Assembly: GCF_001641635.1 (NCBI RefSeq)
Contig: NZ_LUUB01000092.1
Coordinates: 92,219-156,218 of the forward strand
Length of the DNA: 64,000 nt
Origin: Bradyrhizobium centrolobii
Lineage (GTDB): Bacteria > Pseudomonadota > Alphaproteobacteria > Rhizobiales > Xanthobacteraceae
Direction: 5' to 3'
Part shown: in pieces, positions 16,871 through 25,834 of the stretch
How positions within the stretch are numbered: the stretch's first letter is position 1
Layout: each line of letters begins with the position of its first letter
The notes under the pieces: model-generated
Databases searched by the model: none
The model's input: only the letters and a program-made list of their open reading frames with translations
What the model was told of the DNA's origin: nothing
Position numbers and translations under genes: made by a program

Positions 16871-17124
16871 GTGTGCAAGCCTAGCATGGAAATCGCGCTG
16901 CACAAGGGTAGGGGCCGCGTTCGTCATTCCGGGTTCGACTCTTCGAGCCGCCCTGAATGACAGCGTGTGTGACCGCGCGCGTCTCGCGGCGCGACCGTGG
17001 CAGAGCTGCGGCAGCTTTGCGCAACAGTGCAAATTCCTAACTCGAATGTGAAGCCCGGACGATCTTCGCGCTTTGCGGCAGCGCGATTGCATGTCACCAT
17101 CGCGTCGTACGACGGGAGGGCGCT

Positions 17125-17976
17125 ATGCGCTTGCTGTTCTCGATCGGGGCTGTGCTGGTTGCCGGCGTGCTTGCCGGGGGTGATGTCGCGAGCGTCGCGG
17201 CGCCGGGATCCAAATATCAACCGCAGCGACAAGCGGCCGCCGACAAAGACGCGCAGTCGGTCGATGTCGAACTGATCCTCGCGGTCGACGTCTCCTACTC
17301 GATGGACATGGACGAACTCGCGATCCAGCGCGAAGGTTACGCGCAGGCGATCGAGTCGAAGGAGTTCTTGCAGGCACTCAAGCTGGGCCCCAACGGCCGG
17401 ATCTCGGTGACCTATTTCGAATGGGCCGCCTCCAACGACCAGAAGATCATCATTCCATGGCGGCTGATCGACGGGCCCGAGACGGCGGACGCGGTCGCCG
17501 CCGAGATCATGAAGACGCCGATCCGGCGCGCCTCGCGCACCTCGATCTCCGGCGCGATCGGCTTCGCGGTGCCGCTGTTCGAGGAGGATCCCTATCGCGG
17601 GCTTCGCCGCGTGATTGACATCTCCGGCGACGGACCCAACAACAATGGCGGCCCGGTCACGGTGGCGCGCGATGCGGCGCTCGAGAAGGGCATCGTCATC
17701 AATGGCCTGCCGATCATGGTCAAGGAGCCGTCCTATTCGACCATGGATATCGACAATCTCGACTATTACTACGAGGACTGCGTCGTCGGCGGCCCCGGCT
17801 CCTTCGTGATCGCGATCAAGGACCGCGAAAAGTTCAAGGAGGCGATCCGCACCAAGCTCTTGATGGAGGTCGCCGGCAAAACACCCGAGCGCCCAGTGAC
17901 GCGCGTCGCGGACAAGGAGCCGCGCGTGAACTGCCTGATCGGCGAGAAGATCTGGCAGGACCGCTGGGGGCGCTGA
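17125..17976 (+). CDS. DUF1194 secreted von Willebrand A-like protein
   Basis: 283 residues with an N-terminal signal peptide (hydrophobic about 3-20, cleavage near SVAAPG). Residues about 45-260 match DUF1194, a VWA-like domain widespread in rhizobia; AVDVSYSMD gives the DxSxS metal-site motif and RVIDISGDGPNNNGG a second conserved block. Ribosome site GGGAGG five bases before ATG. Function unknown; VWA domains usually bind proteins through a metal. Confidence 0.9.
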   Translation: MRLLFSIGAVLVAGVLAGGDVASVAAPGSKYQPQRQAAADKDAQSVDVELILAVDVSYSMDMDELAIQREGYAQAIESKEFLQALKLGPNGRISVTYFEWAASNDQKIIIPWRLIDGPETADAVAAEIMKTPIRRASRTSISGAIGFAVPLFEEDPYRGLRRVIDISGDGPNNNGGPVTVARDAALEKGIVINGLPIMVKEPSYSTMDIDNLDYYYEDCVVGGPGSFVIAIKDREKFKEAIRTKLLMEVAGKTPERPVTRVADKEPRVNCLIGEKIWQDRWGR

Positions 17977-18153
17977 AGTACACCTCGGATGAGACCATTT
18001 GCCTCATCTCGCCCGGTGGTTGAATTTAACCCCTCGTTAACCAGGGCGCGGCCCTAATCCGATTGTGTCTGGTTGTTTCCGGACGTGTCTCGACATTGCT
18101 GCTGCGTGCGCGAACCAAAGCAGCTTTGTCAGCTTCGTCCGCCGAGCAATCCA

Positions 18154-18786
18154 ATGGCCATCGTCACTCAAAGCACCAGCCAGATCTCGCCCGCCATGGA
18201 GCGGGCCTATCACCAGAGCAATCTGCTCGGTGAATGGAAGGGCAATTGGGCCGGAAACAACCAGGCCGTCGGCTTCAAGGTGGTGAATATCCGCGGCGCC
18301 CGGGCCCAGGTCGAATACACCCATAACGGACACACCGAGCGCGGCATCGGCGAGGTGGACGGCGCGACCATCACCTTCGGCTCGGTCACGATCGGCACCA
18401 AGAATGGCAAGAGCGCCGTGCTGCTGTTCTCCGAGGGCGGCGGCAAGGCGAGTGCGTACATGGAAAAGCAGGCGCAAGCGGCGGACGACAACCGTCTCAT
18501 TGGAAGCTGGGGCGGCTATTCGGTCGACAACGGCAAGAGCGCGAGCTTTCGCGTGCTCTCCATCAACGGCAAGGAAGCCCAGGTCAGCGTCACCACCGAC
18601 GGCATCACCCGCCAGGGCACCGGCCTCGTCTACAGGAACGTCATCATGTTCGGCCAGTCGCAGATCGCGACGGATGACGGCAAGAACGGCAAGGTCATCT
18701 ATCAGGTCGGCAGCAAGTCCTTCACGGTGCCCGTGACGAAGTATCCGCCGGCCGATTCGTCATCCTCGGTGGACAGGACCGCCTGA
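18154..18786 (+). CDS. hypothetical protein with duplicated beta domain
   Basis: 210 residues, no signal peptide, no recognised family. Two copies of a roughly 70-residue unit can be aligned by eye: LLGEWKGNW through SAVLLF (about 24-90) and LIGSWGGYS through GKVIYQ (about 113-180). Each has the order short W motif, GFKV or SFRV, ING or IRG, AQV, then a threonine-rich strand and a final GK segment. I chose the ATG at 18154, which excludes a Cys-rich upstream stretch that looks non-coding. Function unknown. Confidence 0.75.
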   Translation: MAIVTQSTSQISPAMERAYHQSNLLGEWKGNWAGNNQAVGFKVVNIRGARAQVEYTHNGHTERGIGEVDGATITFGSVTIGTKNGKSAVLLFSEGGGKASAYMEKQAQAADDNRLIGSWGGYSVDNGKSASFRVLSINGKEAQVSVTTDGITRQGTGLVYRNVIMFGQSQIATDDGKNGKVIYQVGSKSFTVPVTKYPPADSSSSVDRTA

Positions 18787-18801
18787 GGCGGCTTTCCCTC
18801 C

Positions 18802-19584
18802 TTACCATCTGGGCTCGCGCTTTTCGACGAAGGCTCTCAAGCCCTCCTGAGCCTCGTCCGAGGTTGCCACATTGCAGAAATCGTCGACCGCGCTGGCAAT
18901 GCTGCGCCGATAGTCCAGGTCGATCTGGCGCATGAACGCGGCGCGGCCCATCCGCAGCACCGCGGCCGATTTTGCGGCGAATTGTCCTGCGAGCTTCAGC
19001 ACCTCGGCGTCGAGCTCGGCATCGGGGACGACGCGGTTCACCACGCCAAGCTCGCGCGCTTCCTCCGCGCTGAAGACGCGGCCGGTAAACAGGAGCTCGA
19101 AGGCGCGGTGGCGCCCGACGATGCGCGGCAGATGCGCGTAGTGGATCGCGGGAATGACGCCGACATCGATCTCCGGATAGCCGAGCGTTGCGCTCTCACT
19201 CGCCAGCACGACGTCACACGACACCGCCATGGTCATGCCGCCGCCGCGTGCCGCGCCGCCCACCGCGGCAATCGACGGCTTTCCGAGACAGTACTGAGCG
19301 TCGTAAAGGTCGATATAGAGCGCCTGGAGGAACTCGCGGATCTGGGCGCCGGATTTGCCGAGCAGGATGTCGAGATCGAGGCCGGCCGAAAAGCGCTTGG
19401 CGAGAGCACTCGCCAGCACGACCACGCGAGCCGCGGGATCGTCGGCGGCACGGCGAAGGGCGGCAACCACCGCGCGGATGACCTCGAGGCTCAGCGCATT
19501 GACGGGCGGGCGGCGCAGCGTGATACGGGCAATTTTGTCGACGAGCTCGTAGCTCACGGGATTGTCCGGTCTCTCTGATGTCAT
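18802..19584 (-). CDS. enoyl-CoA hydratase/isomerase family protein
   Basis: 260 residues, crotonase fold. The oxyanion-hole segment KRFSAGLDLDILL (about 63-75) and the second loop AAVGGAARGGGMTMAVSCDVVLAS (about 105-128, split here by context) are present, followed by LGYPEIDVGVIPA. One of the two catalytic acids of hydratases is not obvious, so isomerase or another CoA reaction is possible. Start MTSERP chosen because it restores the family N-terminus (SYELVDKIARITLRRP). Confidence 0.9.
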   Translation of the reverse strand: MTSERPDNPVSYELVDKIARITLRRPPVNALSLEVIRAVVAALRRAADDPAARVVVLASALAKRFSAGLDLDILLGKSGAQIREFLQALYIDLYDAQYCLGKPSIAAVGGAARGGGMTMAVSCDVVLASESATLGYPEIDVGVIPAIHYAHLPRIVGRHRAFELLFTGRVFSAEEARELGVVNRVVPDAELDAEVLKLAGQFAAKSAAVLRMGRAAFMRQIDLDYRRSIASAVDDFCNVATSDEAQEGLRAFVEKREPRW

Positions 19585-19643
19585 TGCTGTCCCCTGTTTC
19601 GAAGCCCGCTTCAGAAGGAACATTGTCCGTCCACTCTGGCCCA

Positions 19644-20474
19644 TCAACGCGGTTCGAGTGCCGCCAACGACCGTTCGATTCCCCGCAGGTTTGTGAGCGC
19701 CGTCCCGAACGCGTGGTTTCCGATGCGTCGCCAGATTGCCGAGGTCTGCTCCATCAGGTCCGGAATCGTCAGCGGAAACTCCGCGGCCTGCTGCAAGGCC
19801 GCCTTCTCGTTGATAAGATATTCTCCGTTGAGCGCAAACAGGACCTGCGTGACGCAGGCGAGTGCGCGGTAGGCGCAGCCGGCGACATGGATCTGATCCT
19901 CGCGCAGCGCGGCAAGCTCGGCATTCTCGATGCTGAACAGGATTTCCCATCGAAAGCGCCGGATCAGCGCGTCGCGCAGGGGCATTGGATAGGGCCGCGC
20001 GATCGACTTCAGGTCCGCTATCACCGCGCGCTCGTCGCGCAGTGCCTGACAACAGGCGATCTCGCCCATCCAGATCGCCGAGCAGAACCCGTGCGGATGT
20101 CCGGGTTGATAGTCCATGGTGATCTGTCCCGCCCGGCAAGCCTCGATTGTTCGCCGGACCGCATCGATATTCCGGTAGAGCAGGTCGACCTTCTGCCCCT
20201 CAATCGTCAGCCACGCGCCGCCGACGACCCACGGGCCCCATTCGCCGACCGAGGTGACCGTCGTCGCCTCGGGATCGTCGGCGAGCTGCCGCACTGCCTG
20301 TTGCAGGCGATCGGTGTCGAGCTTGGTGTTGTCGGAGAAATACAGCCCGATGTCGTAGTCGGAGTTTTCGTGCGACGTCCCTCGCGCGCGCGAGCCCCCG
20401 AGCACGATGGCCGCGACGCCGGGCACATCGGCCAAGGCCGATGTCAGGCGGGTCAGGAGCGGGTCGTGCGGCAT
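19644..20474 (-). CDS. nucleotidyltransferase domain protein
   Basis: 276 residues. VLGGSRARGTSHENSDYDIGLYF near residues 24-46 gives the GSxxxG and DxD motifs of the polymerase-beta nucleotidyltransferase superfamily. The later part (residues about 60-260) includes a WLTIEGQKVDLLYR strand with the third acid, then an all-helical domain. This arrangement occurs in aminoglycoside adenylyltransferase relatives and DUF4037-like proteins; the substrate cannot be named. It is 59 bp from the enoyl-CoA hydratase gene on the same strand. Confidence 0.85.
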   Translation of the reverse strand: MPHDPLLTRLTSALADVPGVAAIVLGGSRARGTSHENSDYDIGLYFSDNTKLDTDRLQQAVRQLADDPEATTVTSVGEWGPWVVGGAWLTIEGQKVDLLYRNIDAVRRTIEACRAGQITMDYQPGHPHGFCSAIWMGEIACCQALRDERAVIADLKSIARPYPMPLRDALIRRFRWEILFSIENAELAALREDQIHVAGCAYRALACVTQVLFALNGEYLINEKAALQQAAEFPLTIPDLMEQTSAIWRRIGNHAFGTALTNLRGIERSLAALEPR

Positions 20475-20493
20475 GGATCGGTGTATCGCGTCC

Positions 20494-21132
20494 CTATTTT
20501 GCGAGCGGCGGCAGCGGCGGCACGCTGTCGTTCGGCGCTTCCGCCTGCATCGTGATCAGCGTCATCGAGACCAGGTCATAATAGCCGATCAGGCCGATGA
20601 TATCCATGATGCCGCGCTCGCCGAACTTTTGCTGCGCGGTGCGGTAGATCTCGTCCGACACCTTCTTGTCGCGATAGAGCGCCATCGCGAGGTCGTAGAG
20701 GGCCGCTTCGTCGTCCTTCATCGCCTGCGGCCGCACCCCGCTCGCGATGTCCTTTGCGACCTGCGGATCGAGCCCGGCCTTCATGGCGAGCGGATAATGC
20801 GCGAACCACTCATATTGCGCTGTCCACTGCCGCGCCGTGATCAGGATGGCGAACTCGCTGAGCCGTGCCGGCAGCGAGCTGTTCCAGCGCAGATAGTCCG
20901 ACATCGCAGAGAGCCGCGGCGCCAGTTCGGGGTTGCGGATGTAGGCGCGGTAGGGCGGGTTGGTGAACTTGGCATTGCGCGGCGGCGTCGCGATCGCATC
21001 GGCCCATTCCTTCTGTGGCGGCGAAAGCTCGTCCGGCTTGAGCGGCGCGAAGCGCGTGGTGTCCGCGGCGTGGCCAAGCCCCGACGTCGTGACAGCAAGC
21101 AAAAGAACGAGCGCCGGTCCGAGATATTTCAT
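20494..21132 (-). CDS. secreted carboxymuconolactone decarboxylase-family protein
   Basis: 212 residues with a clear signal peptide (MKYLGPALVLLLAVTTSGLGHAA, cleavage near residue 23). The body resembles the CMD/AhpD-like fold: SEFAILITARQWTAQYEWFAHYPLAMK corresponds to the conserved region, but the AhpD CxxC pair is absent. GERGIMDIIGLIGYYDLVSMTLI near the end is also typical. Exported CMD-like proteins are poorly characterised, so no reaction is claimed. Faces the next gene fragment head to head. Confidence 0.85.
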   Translation of the reverse strand: MKYLGPALVLLLAVTTSGLGHAADTTRFAPLKPDELSPPQKEWADAIATPPRNAKFTNPPYRAYIRNPELAPRLSAMSDYLRWNSSLPARLSEFAILITARQWTAQYEWFAHYPLAMKAGLDPQVAKDIASGVRPQAMKDDEAALYDLAMALYRDKKVSDEIYRTAQQKFGERGIMDIIGLIGYYDLVSMTLITMQAEAPNDSVPPLPPLAK

Positions 21133-21189
21133 GACATTCCTCCCATTTGGCGGACTCTCGCCGCCTTGATCGATCGCCAGCTTACGTTG

Positions 21190-21363
21190 CGACGCGAGCC
21201 GTGCAAGGCCGACGTCGACCAGCTCTATGCCGAGTTGTCGCGGCGCGGAGCCAGGCTGATCAAGCAGCCGCAGGACCGCGATTACGGCATGCGCGATTTC
21301 GACGTCGTCGACGTCGACGGGAATCAGCTTACATTCGGGATGGGGACGGACGCTTCGAGCTGA
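21190..21363 (+). pseudogene. C-terminal remnant of a glyoxalase/VOC-family gene
   Basis: In one frame the DNA encodes VDQLYAELSRRGARLIKQP, then RDYGMRDFDVVDVDGNQLTFG and a stop, which is the usual last third of a VOC-superfamily protein (metal-ligand Glu replaced by Gln in NQLTF). No N-terminal half is found; upstream DNA belongs to the divergent CMD-like gene. I infer a truncated relic. Confidence 0.65.
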
Positions 21364-21408
21364 CATCGCCGGCGGCGCGTGACCGGCTCAACCTGAGGAA
21401 AGTGCCGC

Positions 21409-21861
21409 ATGCCAATCGCCAGGCTGGGTCAAGAGAGTGATCTTCCCGCGCTGCTCGACTTGTTTCGTGCCTCAGACGTCAGCGCCGCCGCGGAGCCGGC
21501 AAGAGCCGCGGAGATATGGGCGGAGATCCTGGCGCGCGACAATCTCGCCGTGTTCGTCTCGGAGGCCGAGAGCAGGATCGTCGCCACCTGCATGCTCATC
21601 ACCGCGCCGAACCTCCTGCGCGGCGGCCGGCGCCACGGCTTTCTCGAGAATGTCGTGACCCATCCCGAGTATCAGGGGCGCGGCCATGGACGCGTCGTCG
21701 TCGCCGCCGCGCTTCAGGAAGCCTGGGCGAAGGACTGCCACCACGTGTTGATGCAGAGCGGTCGCAAGGATCCGCGCGTGCATCGCTTCTACGGGGCTTG
21801 CGGCTTCGTGCCGGGCTTGCGGGTCGGCTATGTCGCGCACAGGCCCGCGCGCCCGGCATGA
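21409..21861 (+). CDS. GNAT-family N-acetyltransferase
   Basis: 150 residues. The acetyl-CoA loop is VVTHPEYQGRGHGRVVVAAAL (Q/RxxGxG/A type) near residues 82-102, followed by HHVLMQSGRKDPRVHRFYGACGF, the standard C-terminal strand and helix. The acceptor may be a small amine or a protein and is not predictable. It is preceded by GAGGAAAG. The convergent methyltransferase gene ends 6 bp beyond it. Confidence 0.9.
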   Translation: MPIARLGQESDLPALLDLFRASDVSAAAEPARAAEIWAEILARDNLAVFVSEAESRIVATCMLITAPNLLRGGRRHGFLENVVTHPEYQGRGHGRVVVAAALQEAWAKDCHHVLMQSGRKDPRVHRFYGACGFVPGLRVGYVAHRPARPA

Positions 21862-21867
21862 TGGAGC

Positions 21868-22926
21868 TCAGGCCCGTGCCTCCAGGATCAGGTTGAAGGG
21901 CGTTTCGGCGGCACGACGGAAGCGCGTCAAGCCACCCTCGCGCGCGACCTTGCGCAGTCTTGCCTCGCCGGCTTGAGCACCCAGCGCCAGGCCGACCTCC
22001 TGATCGAGCGATGCCGGCGTGCAGATCATGGTCGACGCCGCGTAAAAGACGCGCCCAACCGGGTTGAGGTTGTCCTCGAGGCGGTCGCCTGCGAACGGCT
22101 CGACCAGCATGCAGGTGCCGTCATTCGCCATGGTCTCGCGCACGTGACTGATGGCGCCGACCGGATCGCCCATGTCGTGCAGGCAATCGAAGAAGCAGAC
22201 GAGATCATATCCTTCGGCCGGATAGGTTTTGGCCGAGTGAACGGCGAAGCTGACCCGATCGCCCAGCTTCGCTTCGGCGGCAGCGTTTCGCGCCGCCTCG
22301 ACCGAGCCCTCGTGATAGTCGAAGCCGTAGAAGCGGGAATTCGGGAAGGCTTCCGCCATCAGCCGTGTCGAGACGCCGTGCCCGCAGCCGACATCGGCGA
22401 CCTTGGCGCCGCGCTTGAGTTTCTCCACGACGCCCTCGAGCGCGGGCAGCCACTCCTGCACCAGATGATGCTTGTAGCCGGTGCGGAAGAAGCGGGCAGT
22501 GCCGCAGAACAGGCACTCGCTGCGCCGGTTCCAGCCGACGCCCTTGCCGGACTTGAATGCGTCCGTAATCTTCGGCTCGTCCAGAAACGTCGAGGCAATC
22601 ACGCTGCCGAACGCGCCAAGGAAAACCGGGCTGTCCTCGTCGGCAAGCGCCATCGCCTGCTCCGGCTGCATCGAGAACTTGCCCGAAGCGGAATCATATT
22701 CGATGTAACCGGATGCCGCCTGGCTCGCCAGCCATTCGCGGATGTAGCGCTCCGTCGCTCCGGTGGCGCTCGCGAGCTCTGAAGAGTTCATCGGTCCCTT
22801 GGTGGCGAGGGTACGGTAGAGACCGAGCTTGTCCCCGAGCAGGACCAGCGATGCATTCATCGCCGCGCCGAACTCGGTGACCATCTTGCCCATAAAGGCA
22901 TTCAACCTGTCGGAATTGACCTCCAT
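21868..22926 (-). CDS. two-domain SAM-dependent methyltransferase (Rv2258c-like)
   Basis: 352 residues. An N-terminal winged-helix domain (about 1-95: GDKLGLYRTLATKGPMNSSELA, then TERYIREWL) is followed by a class I methyltransferase domain with ADVGCGHGVSTRLMAEAF as motif I and FDCLHDMGDP downstream. The layout is that of Rv2258c-type and plant-like O-methyltransferases. I chose MEVNSD at 22926, which has GGAGG five bases before it; a start four codons earlier is possible. Substrate unknown. Confidence 0.88.
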   Translation of the reverse strand: MEVNSDRLNAFMGKMVTEFGAAMNASLVLLGDKLGLYRTLATKGPMNSSELASATGATERYIREWLASQAASGYIEYDSASGKFSMQPEQAMALADEDSPVFLGAFGSVIASTFLDEPKITDAFKSGKGVGWNRRSECLFCGTARFFRTGYKHHLVQEWLPALEGVVEKLKRGAKVADVGCGHGVSTRLMAEAFPNSRFYGFDYHEGSVEAARNAAAEAKLGDRVSFAVHSAKTYPAEGYDLVCFFDCLHDMGDPVGAISHVRETMANDGTCMLVEPFAGDRLEDNLNPVGRVFYAASTMICTPASLDQEVGLALGAQAGEARLRKVAREGGLTRFRRAAETPFNLILEARA

Positions 22927-23226
22927 GACAGCCTCCATGCAATGTCGGGAATTCACAAAATATTGCGCTGGCTGGACCGCGGCTTGGCCGCTCTTCCCAC
23001 GGGAGAGGGACGGTTCAGAAGGCCGCGGGCCCTCTATGTGGGTCAAGCCGGCGCGCGGCAGGTTCAACGCGTCGGGACAAACGACCGCACCCGATTGCCT
23101 AAAGTGCTCTCGAAATCGCCACGAAGACGTTTTTTGGGAACTGGAGGAAGCGATGACCGGCGTCGCTTCGCTGGCATTCGCGATATCCGGAGCGTATAAG
23201 TTACGAACGTTTTGACGGTAGCCTGA

Positions 23227-23829
23227 ATGTCCAGCCTCGCAGGTTCATGCGGTCTCGCAACTCTGTTCGCCATGCTTTGCCTGGGCGGAGCACCGGTTCA
23301 TGCGCAAGTTGCGCCCCTGCGGTATTGGATACCGGGCGGGCCTTTCGGCCTCAGTGGCAGTGCGGGCCAGAGCTCCGATACCTACAGCAATTTTCCAAGC
23401 TTCAATGCCGGCGATACAGGCGGGCGCTATAATTTTTCGAACGGTTTCTTTGTCGGAAGCGAACGCGGCAATCTTGGTTGGAGCGGCCTCAGCCAGGCTG
23501 GAACATCCGGCAATTTCAGTGCGCTCTCTTATGAGGGCACGCAGTTCGGTTACAACTACAAGACTGCAGGTGGCATGCCCGTCACGTTCTTTGCCGGCCT
23601 CGACACGCTGAAATACACTAACGGCCTTGGTAGCTCGCTGGCGCCGCTCACCTCCAGCACCGCACCCGGCTACGGCGCGTTCGCGGGCGTCGAATTCAAG
23701 CCCACCTCCAACCTCAGCCTGTCGTTCGGAGTCGGTTACACCGAGCAGCAATCGGGACGCATGGACAGCGACATCAATTCGTCCATGCTCCCCGGCGAAT
23801 CGCCGGTTTTCGGCGGCCTTCGCCGTTAA
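23227..23829 (+). CDS. secreted beta-rich protein, outer-membrane-barrel-like
   Basis: 200 residues with a signal peptide ending near PVHAQ (residue 27). The remainder is Gly/Ser/Tyr-rich with alternating hydrophobic strands, such as FSALSYEGTQFGYNYKTAG and NLSLSFGVGYTEQQSGR, as in small outer-membrane barrels of bradyrhizobia. It lacks the terminal Phe of classical barrels, ending GGLRR, so an incomplete barrel or a periplasmic protein is possible. Unrelated by position to its converging neighbour. Confidence 0.65.
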   Translation: MSSLAGSCGLATLFAMLCLGGAPVHAQVAPLRYWIPGGPFGLSGSAGQSSDTYSNFPSFNAGDTGGRYNFSNGFFVGSERGNLGWSGLSQAGTSGNFSALSYEGTQFGYNYKTAGGMPVTFFAGLDTLKYTNGLGSSLAPLTSSTAPGYGAFAGVEFKPTSNLSLSFGVGYTEQQSGRMDSDINSSMLPGESPVFGGLRR

Positions 23830-23833
23830 GAGA

Positions 23834-25081
23834 TTACCGCGTAAACCGCGCCACCAGTTCGACGTGCGGCGTGTGGCGGAACTGGTCAACCGGGACCACT
23901 GCTTCCAGCCGATAGCCGCCGTCGATGAGCAGCCGCGCGTCGCGGGCGAAGGTCGCGACGTTGCAGGACACCGCGACCACCACGGGTACCTTCGCCGAGG
24001 CGAGCTTCAAGGCCTGCGCCTGTGCGCCCTGGCGCGGCGGATCGAACACGACGGCGTCGAAGTCGCGCAGCTCCTGCGGCACCAGCGGGCGCCGGAACAG
24101 GTCGCGCGGCTCGCACCTGATCGGCTTCAGCCCCGGCGTGCGCGCGGCTTTCGCGAGCGCGGCGATCGCCCCGGCGTCGCTGTCGTACGCTGCGATGCGC
24201 GCCTTTTCCGCAAGCCGGAGCGCGAACGGGCCGACGCCGCAGAAGAGATCGGCAACCTCCTTGGCCTTGCCGACGCGCGCGGCGACGAGCGCGGCAAGCG
24301 TCTCCTCGCCCGCGACCGTTGCCTGCAAGAACGAGCCCGGCGGCAGCGTCACCTCGGCGCGGCCCATTTGCACCGTCGGCGGCAGGCGTTGCAGCACGAG
24401 TTCGCCGTGCCGCGACAGCCGCGCCAGGCGGTGTTGCTCGGCGACGCGCGACAGCGCCGTGATCATCGGCGTGGGCAGCGGGCCGGAGCCGCGCACGTCG
24501 ACATCGAGGCCGTGCTTGGTGGCCGTGACCTGGATGTCGAGCGGCTTCGTCACCGGGATCTTTGACTTCAGCGGCTCGGCGAGCGCCCAGGCGGCATCGA
24601 GCGCGCCCTCGAGCGCGGGATCGAGGATGGGACAGCGATGGATCGGGATGACGTCGTGCGAGCTTGCGGCGGCAAAGCCCACCTTGAGGACGTCGTGCGT
24701 GCCGAACCGGCCGTGCAGCGTGACGCGACGGCGGCCGGCGCCATGGGCATCGACCAGCGGCGCCACCTCGCACTCGATGCCAGCTTGCGCCAGCGTTTCG
24801 ACCACGATGCCGCGCTTCCAGGCGTGATAGGGCTCGGCCGCCCAATGCTGGATCGCGCAGCCGCCGCAGACCCCGAAATGCGGGCAGAACGGTGCGATGC
24901 GCTCGGGACTCGCGACATCGACCGCGAGCAGCTTGCGGCGATCGGGATGATGGCCCGCGACGTGCTCGACCTCGACGGTTTCGCCGCCGAGCGCATAGGG
25001 CACATAGATCGCCTCGCGCGCGTCGAGCGAGACGCCGTCGCCGCGATGGCCGACGTGATCGATCGTCAATCGTTCAACCAC
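23834..25081 (-). CDS. TrmA/RlmD-type RNA m5U methyltransferase
   Basis: 415 residues, GTG start. An N-terminal TRAM-like region (HVGHRGDGVS), then the cluster-binding motif CPHFGVCGGCAIQHW with later Cys, then the methyltransferase domain with DLFCGVGPFALRLA (motif I), FDPPRQGA and VAVSCNVATFARDA, which includes the catalytic cysteine. Such enzymes form 5-methyluridine in tRNA or 23S rRNA; the exact base cannot be told. It overlaps the preceding TlyA gene by 8 bp, indicating an operon. Confidence 0.93.
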   Translation of the reverse strand: MVERLTIDHVGHRGDGVSLDAREAIYVPYALGGETVEVEHVAGHHPDRRKLLAVDVASPERIAPFCPHFGVCGGCAIQHWAAEPYHAWKRGIVVETLAQAGIECEVAPLVDAHGAGRRRVTLHGRFGTHDVLKVGFAAASSHDVIPIHRCPILDPALEGALDAAWALAEPLKSKIPVTKPLDIQVTATKHGLDVDVRGSGPLPTPMITALSRVAEQHRLARLSRHGELVLQRLPPTVQMGRAEVTLPPGSFLQATVAGEETLAALVAARVGKAKEVADLFCGVGPFALRLAEKARIAAYDSDAGAIAALAKAARTPGLKPIRCEPRDLFRRPLVPQELRDFDAVVFDPPRQGAQAQALKLASAKVPVVVAVSCNVATFARDARLLIDGGYRLEAVVPVDQFRHTPHVELVARFTR

Positions 25082-25808
25082 GGCGCGCGCCCAGGAAGAA
25101 TTCGATATTGCCGTCGCCGCCCTTGATCGATGAAGGAAACACCTCGATGTCGGTGCAGCCGAGCGAGGCTGCGAAGGCCGCGATGTCGTCGCAGATGTCC
25201 TTGTGCACGGCGGCGTCGCGGATGATGCCGCGCTTGTTATGTTTTCTGTCAGCCTCGAATTGCGGCTTGATCAGCGCGAGCAGGCTCATCGGCGCTGCCG
25301 CCAGCGACAGCGCCACGGGCAGCACCGTCTTCAGCGAGATGAAGCTGACATCGATGACGACGATGTCAGGCCGCGCCGGTAGCCGCTTGCCGTCATAGCT
25401 GCGGATGTCGGTCTCCTCCATCGACACGATTTTCGGATGGCCGCGCAGCGATGGATGCAACTGGCCGGTGCCGACGTCGACGGCGAAGACGAGGCTGGCG
25501 CCGTTGGCGAGCAGCACCTCGGTGAAGCCGCCGGTGGAGGCGCCGACATCGAGGCAGATATGGTCCTCGATCTCGATGGGATACCGCTCCAGCGCGCCCG
25601 CAAGTTTGACGCCGCCACGCGAAACATAGGGATGCGCCGGCTCGGCCTGGATCACCGCGTCCTCGGCGATGGTCTCGGACGGCTTCGTGACCGGCCTGTC
25701 GTCGGCCGTGACGAGACCGGCCTCGATCGCCGCGCGCGCCCGCGCCCGGCTCTCGAACAGGCCGCGCTCGACCAAAAGAACATCCGCGCGCTTGCGGGGA
25801 GGGGACAT
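25074..25808 (-). CDS. tlyA: TlyA-family rRNA 2'-O-methyltransferase/hemolysin-like
   Basis: 244 residues. An N-terminal S4 RNA-binding domain (about 6-65, RADVLLVERGLFESRARARA) precedes a FtsJ-like methyltransferase domain with LDVGASTGGFTEVLL (motif I) and the K-D-K-E set (VDVG, DVSF, KPQFE). TlyA of mycobacteria methylates both rRNAs; the same is assumed here by homology only. I chose ATG 25808 with GGAG six bases upstream over the GTG one codon before. Overlaps the next gene. Confidence 0.92.
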   Translation of the reverse strand: MSPPRKRADVLLVERGLFESRARARAAIEAGLVTADDRPVTKPSETIAEDAVIQAEPAHPYVSRGGVKLAGALERYPIEIEDHICLDVGASTGGFTEVLLANGASLVFAVDVGTGQLHPSLRGHPKIVSMEETDIRSYDGKRLPARPDIVVIDVSFISLKTVLPVALSLAAAPMSLLALIKPQFEADRKHNKRGIIRDAAVHKDICDDIAAFAASLGCTDIEVFPSSIKGGDGNIEFFLGARRG

Positions 25809-25834
25809 CACGCTCTCCGGAAAGGACTAGCGCT

